From JANQQN01 sp964519665 (lineage in GTDB: Bacteria; Myxococcota; Kuafuiibacteriia; Kuafuiibacteriales; Kuafuiibacteriaceae): DNA of 64,000 nucleotides. Position 1 is the first letter of the stretch. The number at the start of each line of letters is the position of its first letter. The translations under genes were made by a program, and so were the position numbers. Positions 1-8,164 of this stretch are shown here, one piece after another. The stretch is taken from assembly GCA_964519665.1 (NCBI GenBank), contig CAZFIV010000020.1, forward strand, positions 1 through 64,000, in the 5' to 3' direction. The notes beneath the pieces were generated by a model. That model was given only the letters and a program-made list of their open reading frames with translations. It was not told where the DNA came from and did not search any database.

Positions 1-29
1 CGTCGTTTTCGTCGTATTTTTCTTCTTCG

Positions 30-1025
30 TTGAAGAAGTCGAGCTCGTCGTATAAGTCGACCGCCACGAAGGCGATGTTTGCTAATAAGGCGACCGCGGC
101 GAAGAAGACGACCGCCGCGAAGGCGAGCTCAACGACTAGGGCGACCGCGGCGAAGAAGACGATCGCTGCGAAGGCGAGCTCGGCAAAGAAAGCGAGTGCG
201 ACGAAGAAAGCGGCTGCGACAAAGAAGACGGTTGCTGCAAGGGCGTCGGGTCCGGCGCGCGCTGCGACGAAGGCGAGCGACGCGAAGCGGGTCGGTTCGG
301 CAAAGGCGGTTTCGTCCCGAAAGGCCGCCGCCACCGAGTCCGCGCTCTCCAAGACGGCGCCGGCATCGGATCGAAAGAAAGTGGCTTCGAAGGAACGGAT
401 CGCGAAGGCCGTCCGCGGCGCGACGGCGAAACAGCGACCGGCGTCGGACGATGTGCGCCCTCCGCGCAAGCGCAAGCCCGATATTCCGAAGCCCCCTCGG
501 CCGGAGCGCAGTCCACGCCCGCGGGATCAACGTCCGCAGCCCGTTGAAGAGTCGGCGCTCATGGCCCAGCCGCTGGTCCCCGAATCAACCGAACCGGCCG
601 TCGGGCTGGGCGAGATGACCCTTTCGGAGGCGATCATCGGCGTTGTGAAAAACGCGACCGAACAGGTCATGGCCGTGGCGCAGGCGCTGGACGACCTCCA
701 GCGTGACGCCGACACCCAACTTGAAGCCCTGTATCAAGACGAAGAGAGCACCGCCTTCGAAGAACTCGAGCCCGATGACGTCCCGGAGCCGGTTCAGGAC
801 GACCAGATTGTGGCCGAAACGATCGCCGCTGCTGACGTGGTGGCTTCGGCCGTGGAGGCGACTATCGAGGAGGTTTCGAAGTCCAACGAGCCGCCCCCGC
901 TTCCGGCGTCGATGCTGAAAGAGGTGCCCGAGGATCCTCACCCGAAGAACGGAAAGCCTGATTTTTCGCTCGTCGAGGAGGACCCAGCCCACCCTGACGC
1001 GGGAGCGACGGCCGACTTGTCCTGA
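30..1025 (+). CDS. Histone H1-like Lys/Ala-rich protein, start uncertain
   Basis: Residues 1 to about 125 are a low-complexity Lys/Ala/Ser/Thr tract made of blocks such as ATAAKKT and AAKASS, the composition of histone H1-type tails known in several bacterial groups, where they bind DNA by charge. A basic Pro-rich linker (about 140-180) leads to an acidic, probably helical C-terminal half (about 190-331) containing QDEESTAFEELEPDD. The protein is therefore bipolar: basic front, acidic back. The first usable start is TTG at 30, but the frame stays open with Ser/Phe codons to the window edge, so the gene may begin upstream. DNA binding is inferred from composition alone; no catalytic domain is seen, and no neighbour suggests a partner. 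Confidence 0.6.
   Translation: MKKSSSSYKSTATKAMFANKATAAKKTTAAKASSTTRATAAKKTIAAKASSAKKASATKKAAATKKTVAARASGPARAATKASDAKRVGSAKAVSSRKAAATESALSKTAPASDRKKVASKERIAKAVRGATAKQRPASDDVRPPRKRKPDIPKPPRPERSPRPRDQRPQPVEESALMAQPLVPESTEPAVGLGEMTLSEAIIGVVKNATEQVMAVAQALDDLQRDADTQLEALYQDEESTAFEELEPDDVPEPVQDDQIVAETIAAADVVASAVEATIEEVSKSNEPPPLPASMLKEVPEDPHPKNGKPDFSLVEEDPAHPDAGATADLS
90..181 (+). repeat. 41-bp direct repeat, two copies, inside the H1-like gene
   Basis: Two near-identical copies at 90-130 and 141-181 begin GCGACCGCGGCGAAGAAGAC and differ at two positions, with a 51-bp period. They encode ATAAKKT(T/I)AAKASS twice. This looks like in-frame internal duplication that lengthened the basic tail. Confidence 0.8.
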
Positions 1026-1151
1026 GCATCGGGATTCGGTCGGTCGTCGGTACGCGCCAGACTCATTTGCTCTGCCATCACTGAGCGTCCCAAGGAAGCG
1101 GTATCGGTCTACGAGCCTTCGGAGGCGCCGCCAGGCGCCGTTGGCAAGACA

Positions 1152-3800
1152 TCATGCCAGGCTCGCCGCCCGTCGGCTCTGCTGAGCCTTCCACCATTTC
1201 AGCCATCGCTGCCGCGCCTCTTCTCGCCGCCGCCGAGGGGCAGCCCCGTCGAAGCCGAGATCAATCCCGGTGACCGCGCTCAGTTCCTCGGAAGCACTGA
1301 TGCGCAAATCCTCGTCGCGAGCTCCCAGACCATCCAAGAGCCATTCGATCCGTGATCGATGCTGGTTCTTGCTCCACCATGTTCGCCACTTTCGGGCCGA
1401 CGACCCTAGCCGATTCTTCGTGATTTCGGCCAGTGCGTCGAGGACGACGTCTTGCAGGTTGCGGTCCTTTCTCTCGAGGATCGCGATCAATTGCGGAACC
1501 GCCGACACATCCCGGAACAGACCGATCAAGTATGCAGCGTGGCGCTGAGCGCCGACTGGCGCCGCCGATAGGCGACCGTGCAGGTGGTCGAGGACCAGCT
1601 GATAGTCGCGGTGGTCCCGATACGAAAACAAGGTTCGAGCCGCCAGCATACAGATGCGCGACTCTTCATCGTTCAATCGTTGAATCAGCTTAGGGATCGC
1701 GGCGGGCACGTACACGGCGGCGTAAAAATAGATCGCAAAGAAGCGGCGGAGCGGGTCGCGATCATCGAGCTGGTCGGCCACCAACCGGTGCGATTCAGCG
1801 CCCATCCGTTCCAACAGGGCGAGCAGAACGCCGCATTTTGCGAAAGCGGGCAGCTGAACACCGGGAACGAACGGGTCGACCTCCAGTACGCCCGGAAAGC
1901 GCGCCATAATGGCGGGAAGCGCTGCGGTCCCATGCTTGAGAAGCGTTTCGGCCGCCAATGCCCGCTGATGAGGTTCCGTGGAGACCAGGGCCTCCACAAC
2001 GGGGACGTAGCCGGTCTCGTTCGGGGCCGAGGTCTCGATGGATGGCGCGGCGTCGATGAGCGCCTCGAGGTCGAGGTGCTGGTCGTCGTCTTCTTCGGCC
2101 AGGACCGGCAGGGGCGCCGGCAAGGCCCTCGCCGGATAAGAGCGGCGGGTCATCGGGACCTGATGTGTGAGGGGGACCGGCCGATGAAATCCACTGTCAG
2201 GGTCAGGAAGCTCGGATCGTTGAACCACCTCGGGAGGGAGCGGTTTGGGCTTGGTCACTTCCGACGAGGCTCGAATCCAGGCTTCCGTGCTCAGGTCGGG
2301 CACCGTCGCGTCCTCCCGCAACGAGCCGCGGAGAGTCTCGGCTATGGGGTCCGGTTCCGACGTGCCCGCGCTCATCCCAGGTTCGTCCACGATCGTCGAG
2401 TTAGGTCCGACCAAAGGAGCGCTCACCGGCGCCCACTCGTCCCAACTTTCGGCGTCCACAGACGCCCAGCCGGCTTCAACGCCCGTCTCGGGGCTCCGCT
2501 CGAGCCGGTCGTCATTCTCGACGGGTCGCCGCTCGGATGGCGGTCCGCGGAGGATACGGCGGGTAGGTTCCTCACTGGGCTCACCCAAAACGCCGAAGAG
2601 ATCGGACTCGTCGGCGCTGTCTGCGACGACCGCGGCCCGAAACTCTGCGGCGTCGAATCGACCGTCGTCGAGCGTGGGGAGAGCGGCCGCGTCTCGGGTA
2701 TGAGAGTGAGGGCGAGGGACGATGGGTGACTCCGGCTGCAGCGAAGACTCGGGTCCTACGGCCCGTGCGGGTGCAAACGGATCGCTGGCGAGCTCGAGGC
2801 CCACTTGAACGTGGTTGATGAAGAGCGTGAGGTCGGTCGCCAAGCGCTGCGACAGCATCCCCTCTTCGTTGTCACCATACAGAAGTGCCGATACGTGTCC
2901 ATGGGTGCGGACGGGGAGGATCAGCACCGAGCGCGGGGGGGAGCGCTGAAGCTGGGCGATGAGTTGGTTTTGCACCGGATCTGACGGAAGAGGGCCGAGG
3001 TGGTGCGCGTGCGTCCGACAAACCACGCTAAACGCGGACTCCTCTTGGAGTTCGAACGCTACCGAAGTGAGGCGTTCGGCCAGCGGGCCCTGGGCCACCC
3101 ATCCGCGCAGGACAGCTTGGTCGACGCGCAGCAGCGCTACGAATGGAAGCCACTGAGCCGCATACCGGACTGCGATGTGGGCGATTTCGTCAGGCGATGA
3201 TGCTGCATTGATGGAGGTGACCGCGTCGGCGAAGGAAAAGACCGGTTCGACCGTTTCGACGGACGCGGTCGATGGGGGCGATACACTCCGGGCGGGATTG
3301 GCTTTCTTTCCGACCGGGTCGGAAACCCGCCCATAGCGCTCCAGGAGGGCTTGAAATCGTTCTCCGGGTCGGGCGCCGTACAGGATTTGCAAACGCTCTC
3401 GCACCCGAAACTCGGGCGCTAAAACGGGATGGATGGGTCGTTCGAATCGCTCGCCGAGGTGCTGGAGCGCTTCGAGGTCGGCGGGGGCTGGCGATAGGAC
3501 ACGGAGGCTTCGGGTCGAGCATTCGAGAGGTGCGAGCACGTGCTTCTTTGCCCACTCCACTGGGAAGGCGGCGGCCGTTTCGGGATCGGTTTCGTCGGCG
3601 AGCATCGACCGGGTCGCTGCCTCCAGGCCGTAGGTTTCGGCCAGGTGATAGCATAGCGTCTCCTCGTCGATCAGTTGGAGCTCCAGCAGGCAGGTATCGA
3701 GGGCGCCACCCATCAACACCAGCCGGTCGATCGCTTCGTTCGCCGCTGACCGAGTGATCAGCCCCTTTTGCACCAGACGATGGGTGAGCCGCTCCGGCAT
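1152..3800 (-). CDS. MshEN (GspE N-terminal)-GAF-like-HEAT repeat protein
   Basis: The protein is 882 aa from the ATG at 3800. Residues about 4-140 (RLTHRLVQKGLITRSAANEA onward) match the two-part N-terminal domain of GspE/PilB/MshE ATPases, which in some proteins binds c-di-GMP. Residues about 195-340 look like a GAF-type sensor fold. A long acidic, Pro/Ser-rich linker follows, and about 640-880 holds HEAT-like helical repeats with a basic Trp-rich end (RWLKWWKAQQ). No Walker A or B motif is present, so this is not a secretion ATPase. An in-frame extension to 3911 is unlikely because the domain begins at once after this ATG, which has a GGGAA sequence upstream. A cytoplasmic scaffold or signalling role linked to motility or secretion is inference. 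Confidence 0.6.
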   Translation of the reverse strand: MPERLTHRLVQKGLITRSAANEAIDRLVLMGGALDTCLLELQLIDEETLCYHLAETYGLEAATRSMLADETDPETAAAFPVEWAKKHVLAPLECSTRSLRVLSPAPADLEALQHLGERFERPIHPVLAPEFRVRERLQILYGARPGERFQALLERYGRVSDPVGKKANPARSVSPPSTASVETVEPVFSFADAVTSINAASSPDEIAHIAVRYAAQWLPFVALLRVDQAVLRGWVAQGPLAERLTSVAFELQEESAFSVVCRTHAHHLGPLPSDPVQNQLIAQLQRSPPRSVLILPVRTHGHVSALLYGDNEEGMLSQRLATDLTLFINHVQVGLELASDPFAPARAVGPESSLQPESPIVPRPHSHTRDAAALPTLDDGRFDAAEFRAAVVADSADESDLFGVLGEPSEEPTRRILRGPPSERRPVENDDRLERSPETGVEAGWASVDAESWDEWAPVSAPLVGPNSTIVDEPGMSAGTSEPDPIAETLRGSLREDATVPDLSTEAWIRASSEVTKPKPLPPEVVQRSELPDPDSGFHRPVPLTHQVPMTRRSYPARALPAPLPVLAEEDDDQHLDLEALIDAAPSIETSAPNETGYVPVVEALVSTEPHQRALAAETLLKHGTAALPAIMARFPGVLEVDPFVPGVQLPAFAKCGVLLALLERMGAESHRLVADQLDDRDPLRRFFAIYFYAAVYVPAAIPKLIQRLNDEESRICMLAARTLFSYRDHRDYQLVLDHLHGRLSAAPVGAQRHAAYLIGLFRDVSAVPQLIAILERKDRNLQDVVLDALAEITKNRLGSSARKWRTWWSKNQHRSRIEWLLDGLGARDEDLRISASEELSAVTGIDLGFDGAAPRRRREEARQRWLKWWKAQQSRRAASLA

Positions 3801-4508
3801 GCGCGTTCCCTGTTCAATGTCTTGTTTCAGACATATGCCCGAGTGCCAACCCGCGTGTCGAGTGGGCGGTTTCAGGGGTCTACAGCTCACCAGGTCAAGC
3901 TGAGAGCTCAAAGCGATGGCCCCAGTCGACAGTCAAACAGTCGAGCGTTGGGAGGGTGCGGAGCTACGCGCCCCCTTCGACCGTGGCGAGAAGGCCGTCG
4001 AGCATCCGCGCGATCTCGTCGGCCGCGGCGCGTCGGATCCGGGAGACTTGAATCGCTGCATGGCTGCTCCGGTCGTCTCGGCGCGCGTCGGGCTCAACGG
4101 CCACGAGTGGGCCAACCGGCAACTCGCGCACCAGGGGATCGGGTACGAGGCCCTCGACAACGGCTTCTTCGCCTGCGACGACGCGGAGACGCTTCAGACG
4201 ATCTGCGATAGCTTCAGCGCCGGGCACATCGAGACGTTCTTTCGCAAGTGGCTCCGCCGATTGCCGCACCCATTCACGGCCGAGGACCGCAAGGCGGATT
4301 TCAGGTACGAGCTGTCGATCCTCCAGCACCCACCCCCCTCAGGAGGGCCTGGAACGCCTGCGAAAAGGAACTCGAAAAAGATCGTGGCGCAGGCCCGACT
4401 TGCGGCCTGATCCGACTGTTGGCTAGCACCTGATGAAGGCAGGCCCCTGCGGTGGACCGGAGCGCCCAAAGTCGGCTTCTTTGTCACGTTTCGCTCGGAG
4501 CAATTCTC
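3801..4508. other. Gene-poor stretch around the remnant
   Basis: Apart from the truncated reading frame at 4051-4326, nothing with convincing coding character is seen here. Overlapping frames on both strands lack recognisable domains. No tRNA, terminal inverted repeats or target-site duplication were found around the remnant by eye. Confidence 0.5.
4051..4326 (+). pseudogene. Truncated remnant of a transposon-associated conserved protein
   Basis: The reading frame from NRCMAAP through GHEWANRQLAHQGIGYEALD, FFACDDAETLQ and FRKWLRRLPHPFT to DFRYELSILQ resembles, from memory, the N-terminal part of a widespread conserved protein found in many copies in Myxococcota and Planctomycetes genomes and often called hypothetical or transposase-like. 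The full family continues past the YELSILQ motif (xSLTQVFDRP and onward); here it turns abruptly into an unrelated Pro/Gly-rich tail and stops at 4410. No good start codon or ribosome binding site is seen. It is therefore a decayed 5' fragment. The family match is by recollection of motif order and was not searched. Confidence 0.5.
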
Positions 4509-6353
4509 CTAGTGAGCAACGCTGCCGGTCACGATGAGCTTCGAGCGGGACGGGTCGAGACGGCCCATGAACCTAACCTCGCGCAAACGAGTCATCAGCG
4601 GATGCCAGCGCAGGCGCAACGACTCCAGAGTTCGAAGACTAGCACGGTGTTCGGGACCGATATTGGCGGCCGCGAAGGCGGCGTCGATGGCTCGAGGATA
4701 GAAAGCCAGGTCTACAAACGGAGCTCCATGCGTGCCTTGCCCCGGTGCTGTCGGCGGGAGGGCTCCGAGTCGCCGAACGCCGGCTGACGTCATGCCCCGC
4801 CCCATGCCAAGAATTAACAAGTGATCAAAAACCTGCGCTTTGAACGGGCTTCCGTGAACCTCGGCTTTGAGGCGAGGGCGGACCAGGGCCGGGGCCCCCG
4901 GGGGTCCCGAGGTTCGGTCTCGGGACAGGCTGCGTGGAAGGTCGCGGTTGAGTTCCCGGGACAGATGTTCGGAGAGACTGGCTTGAACCTGGTCGGCGTG
5001 CGGTCCGGAGGTGATTCCGACCGCCAGCGCGGACGGGAACACAAAGCTCCAAAAGGTGCCGTCCCCCGTAGCCTGCGTCGAACCCGCGCTCTTCGACAAC
5101 GCGCAGAGGGGATCGAGACCCATGGCCAGCAGGCCGAAGTCCCCGGTCAATGATCCACCAGGCGGATGCCAACCCAGGCTCAATGCCGTGCTCTCCAGCA
5201 ACTGCGGGTTCAGATGGGCCACGGCGCGCATCAGGGCGGGCGTCCGAGTCCATCGAGTGATCGTTTCTTCACGGTCGCGCTGCGGAAGCCACCAGCTCAG
5301 GGTCGTCTGCCCGGCTGGCGTCAAGGTCGCCTGCACTTGCAACTCCATCCCGCCAGGGCGGCGATAGAAGCCAGCGGCCAGCCCATCAGTAAGACGCGCT
5401 GCGTGTCGAATTTTCTTCCGCATCTTGGCAGCGTGGGCGAGGGCCGCCTGGCGGCGCTGTGGCTCGGCGAAACGACTCGCGCGGGCTTCCCACTCGGTGA
5501 CGAACTGGGCCAACCGCGGTGCTAGCTTCTTGGTATCACCGACGACGAGTAGATGCGCGCCTCGTGGCATCTCCGCGAGGGACCGCTGCAGGGCCGTCGT
5601 CGTGCCGCTTCGGCTTCCAAGGAGGGGCTCACGGAAGGCCACGAAGCGCCGCAGGCTGCGAACTGGATCTCCCGACGCGGGCGCCGAAAGTTGGCACAGT
5701 GCGTAGGAGCGCCGCGCCAAACAGGTCATCGGCCATTGGCCTTGGGGGCCGACGACGGTCGCCAATTCGCCCCCGATCTCGAGTCGCTGGCGATCATCGC
5801 GCCCCACCCGAACCAGCCACCTTTCGAACTGGGGCCGGTCGACCAACTCGAAAGCGGCGATGACGACTCGTGATTCGAGGTCGGGGACCACGATGAGGGG
5901 ACCTTGAGGATCGATGCCGGCATCGACGAGGCCTTCGTTGCTGAGCAGGTCGACCATGGCTCCGATATGAGCGTCGGAGCTCGGAAGCAGGCCGGCGACA
6001 CTGGCGAGCCTGTTCTTGACGCGGCGCCGGAGTTGTTCCCGCAGTCCGCCCAGACCCCACTCGGGGTGAAGCTGAACCAAGACTCGGTCGAGATGGTCGA
6101 GATCGGTCAGGAGGTCGACGATCCGGGGCGCGATGAAGAAAGCGGCTGCATCCGCTGGCATCAGGTCGGCAAGCCGTTTGGTCTTCATCGGCGGTCGCGG
6201 CACCGACATCGAGACTGGCTTATTCCCTTCCTGAGCGTCCGTTTCGGCGGGCGTTATCGACAACGCAACCGCGATCGAGGTCACGGTGGTCATCGGACCG
6301 ACGAACCCCGGTCGTTCATGTCGTCGGACAGGTCGGTGTCGCGTCATCGTCAC
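4509..6353 (-). CDS. Secreted protein of unknown function (DUF3352-like layout)
   Basis: The protein is 614 aa. A basic N-terminus (RHRPVRRHERP) precedes a hydrophobic stretch at about residues 21-36 ending near TDAQEG, which reads as a signal peptide, so export is likely. The mature part opens with LADLMPADAAAFFIAPRIVDLL, the LPAD-then-hydrophobic pattern of DUF3352-type secreted proteins, and then alternates alpha/beta segments without catalytic motifs or further membrane helices. It starts 159 bp from the divergent outer-membrane barrel gene at 6513, so the two may share a control region. I do not recognise a specific function. The DUF3352 comparison rests on layout only. Confidence 0.5.
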   Translation of the reverse strand: MTMTRHRPVRRHERPGFVGPMTTVTSIAVALSITPAETDAQEGNKPVSMSVPRPPMKTKRLADLMPADAAAFFIAPRIVDLLTDLDHLDRVLVQLHPEWGLGGLREQLRRRVKNRLASVAGLLPSSDAHIGAMVDLLSNEGLVDAGIDPQGPLIVVPDLESRVVIAAFELVDRPQFERWLVRVGRDDRQRLEIGGELATVVGPQGQWPMTCLARRSYALCQLSAPASGDPVRSLRRFVAFREPLLGSRSGTTTALQRSLAEMPRGAHLLVVGDTKKLAPRLAQFVTEWEARASRFAEPQRRQAALAHAAKMRKKIRHAARLTDGLAAGFYRRPGGMELQVQATLTPAGQTTLSWWLPQRDREETITRWTRTPALMRAVAHLNPQLLESTALSLGWHPPGGSLTGDFGLLAMGLDPLCALSKSAGSTQATGDGTFWSFVFPSALAVGITSGPHADQVQASLSEHLSRELNRDLPRSLSRDRTSGPPGAPALVRPRLKAEVHGSPFKAQVFDHLLILGMGRGMTSAGVRRLGALPPTAPGQGTHGAPFVDLAFYPRAIDAAFAAANIGPEHRASLRTLESLRLRWHPLMTRLREVRFMGRLDPSRSKLIVTGSVAH

Positions 6354-6512
6354 GGCGTCGTGTGCTCCTCACGTGGGATTGTGACCCTGCGGCACAGGCC
6401 GGCGCGCGCCCTCGGCACGCCCTCGGTTGCAACTTCTGTCCCTGCACCGACATTCCGTACTGTTCGAATCAGCGGTTCCTGTTGGTACGCTGTATGCGTC
6501 AAGATTTCCACA

Positions 6513-7130
6513 ATGAATCCTCGTCATCGATGGGTGATCGCCGTGGTGCTCGGTTTTGCGGTCGGGGCGGCGCCTCGAATGGCCGAGGCCAAGGGAACCC
6601 TGTTCATCATCGAGGCCCAGGGAGGTTTCGGAGAGTCCGCCTACTCCGGGGGTGGGCCGAGCGTCGGATATGGGGTGTCCGCTGGCGTCACGCTCAAGTT
6701 CACTACGTTTCCGGTCCGCTGGTACCTGCTGGGGACGGTCTTGGCGCGGGACACGTCGATCGAAGGTCGCCACGAGGGCATCGGGTTCGAGGCCGACCGA
6801 AACGAGCTCGACATCTTCTTTGCCCAACGCACCGTGATACCCGTCTGGAGGTTCGTGCGGGTCTACTTCGAGACGGGATTGGGGACCCGATTGATGTCCC
6901 AAGAGGTTCGCCGGCAAGAGATGCTCGGCACCTTGACGGAGTCCTCGGACCAGCTGTTGCTGGTTCTCGGAGTGGGAATGCAGGCAAGATTGACCGAGCA
7001 TTTCTCCATCGGAATTCGGGGCGAGATCACCCCATTGGATGTCGCTCCCGACGTTACGGCGTTCGCCGCCGACCTCGAGCCGGAGTCCAACCGGCTGTCG
7101 TTGTTCGGTCAGTTTGGTGTCCACTTTTGA
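6513..7130 (+). CDS. Small outer-membrane beta-barrel protein
   Basis: The protein is 205 aa from the ATG at 6513, which opens directly into a signal peptide (basic RHR, then WVIAVVLGFAVGAAPRMAEA, cleavage after AEA). The mature part alternates short amphipathic strands (GYGVSAGVTLKFTTFPVRWY, RFVRVYFETGLGTRLM, LLVLGVGMQARLTEHFSIGI) and ends in a C-terminal strand with terminal Phe (LFGQFGVHF), the usual BAM recognition signature. Size fits an eight-stranded barrel. The frame is open far upstream, but that extension lies in the divergent gene. It is followed at 17 bp by a lipoprotein gene on the same strand, probably one operon. Its substrate or role cannot be told. Confidence 0.65.
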   Translation: MNPRHRWVIAVVLGFAVGAAPRMAEAKGTLFIIEAQGGFGESAYSGGGPSVGYGVSAGVTLKFTTFPVRWYLLGTVLARDTSIEGRHEGIGFEADRNELDIFFAQRTVIPVWRFVRVYFETGLGTRLMSQEVRRQEMLGTLTESSDQLLLVLGVGMQARLTEHFSIGIRGEITPLDVAPDVTAFAADLEPESNRLSLFGQFGVHF

Positions 7131-7147
7131 GGGATTGGAGGGCCAGC

Positions 7148-8164
7148 ATGGCATCTGTTCCACCCGTCCCCAGAGTCGCCGCGGTCCTCGTGGTGGCCTC
7201 GATATGGGGAGCCGCCATCGGCTGCGAGTCGGCGCGCGAGGTGGAGGTCGAGATGGTGCTCCGTCGAGGTCTCTGCTCCTCGGATGCGTGTGGTGATGCC
7301 ATTTCCGGCACCGGGCTTATCTACAGCTCGGATGGTGACGAGTTCACGAGTGCCGTCGACCGAACGTTGTATTCCGAAGCACGCACCAGCTCCGGCACCT
7401 TGGTGCTGTTCGAGGTCGACTTCCAGGGTTCGCGGGTCGAAGACGTCCGCTATCGCGAGTTGCTACGGGCCAAGGTGGTCTACGTTGGGAATGTCGACCC
7501 CACCTTTCGGGCCACGTCTGACGGCTGGAACTTCGACCTCGACATCAGCGACGGCAGTCTGCTCCGAGGCGACATCACCGTGGAGGGCGGCACGATCCGG
7601 GTGCTCGGTGTCCCGGATATCGAGGAAGTGGCTCGAATCAATGGCACGGTTGAGGTGCAGGGAGGCTGTGGAGGCGATGTCGACATCGACGGTCGTGCCC
7701 CCCCGGATGTGCCGCCCGCGCCGCCGCCGCTGCCGCCATCGCCCGGCCCTTCCGAACCGACGGATCCCGAAGCCTCGGTGTCTGAAACGAGCGGGTGCTC
7801 GGGTGACTCGGTCGAAGACGAAGACTCGGGGGGCGGATGCGCCGGCGATGACTCCGATGACAGCGGTGGGGGGTGTTCGGGTGATGATAGCGCCGACTCT
7901 GATGGAACCGGCTGCGGTGGCGACTCGAGCGACGGCGGGGGAGGTTGCGGGGGCGATTCCAGTGACGGCGGCGGGGGCTGCGGCGGAGACAGCGGCAGCG
8001 ATGGCTGCAGCGGAGACGGGTGTGACTCGACGGGGCGGACCGCTTTTACCCTTCGCGCGGCCTGCGGCAGCTTTCGATTCACCTGGCCGCTGTGGGTCGT
8101 CGCGGTCATCAACCGTGTGATGCGGTGGCGATGCGGTCGGCGCTACCGCGCCGAGCGGGCGTGA
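7148..8164 (+). CDS. Predicted lipoprotein with Cys/Gly/Asp-rich repeats and C-terminal TM-Arg tail
   Basis: The protein is 338 aa from the ATG at 7148. The N-terminus carries a lipoprotein-type signal (VVASIWGAAIGC, lipid Cys at about 26). Residues 27-180 form a beta-rich soluble domain. A Pro run is followed at about 215-300 by a low-complexity region of Cys-Gly-Gly-Asp-Ser-Ser-Asp-Gly units with a period of about 11 residues and more than ten cysteines. The end is a hydrophobic helix (FTWPLWVVAVINRVM) and an Arg-rich tail (RWRCGRRYRAERA), the tripartite layout of C-terminal sorting signals such as MYXO-CTERM, though not a match to a named one. It lies downstream of the barrel gene, and its last 22 bp overlap the end of the convergent RDD gene. 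Confidence 0.55.
   Translation: MASVPPVPRVAAVLVVASIWGAAIGCESAREVEVEMVLRRGLCSSDACGDAISGTGLIYSSDGDEFTSAVDRTLYSEARTSSGTLVLFEVDFQGSRVEDVRYRELLRAKVVYVGNVDPTFRATSDGWNFDLDISDGSLLRGDITVEGGTIRVLGVPDIEEVARINGTVEVQGGCGGDVDIDGRAPPDVPPAPPPLPPSPGPSEPTDPEASVSETSGCSGDSVEDEDSGGGCAGDDSDDSGGGCSGDDSADSDGTGCGGDSSDGGGGCGGDSSDGGGGCGGDSGSDGCSGDGCDSTGRTAFTLRAACGSFRFTWPLWVVAVINRVMRWRCGRRYRAERA

Noticed and set aside
1578..2729. 383-residue plus-strand frame opposite the MshEN-HEAT gene
   Set aside because: It lies within the reverse gene, has Arg/Gly/Pro-rich composition typical of frame shadows in GC-rich DNA, and no domain or start signal.
1152..3800. Type II secretion ATPase GspE
   Set aside because: Only the N-terminal domain matches; Walker A, Walker B and the Cys4 zinc region are absent.
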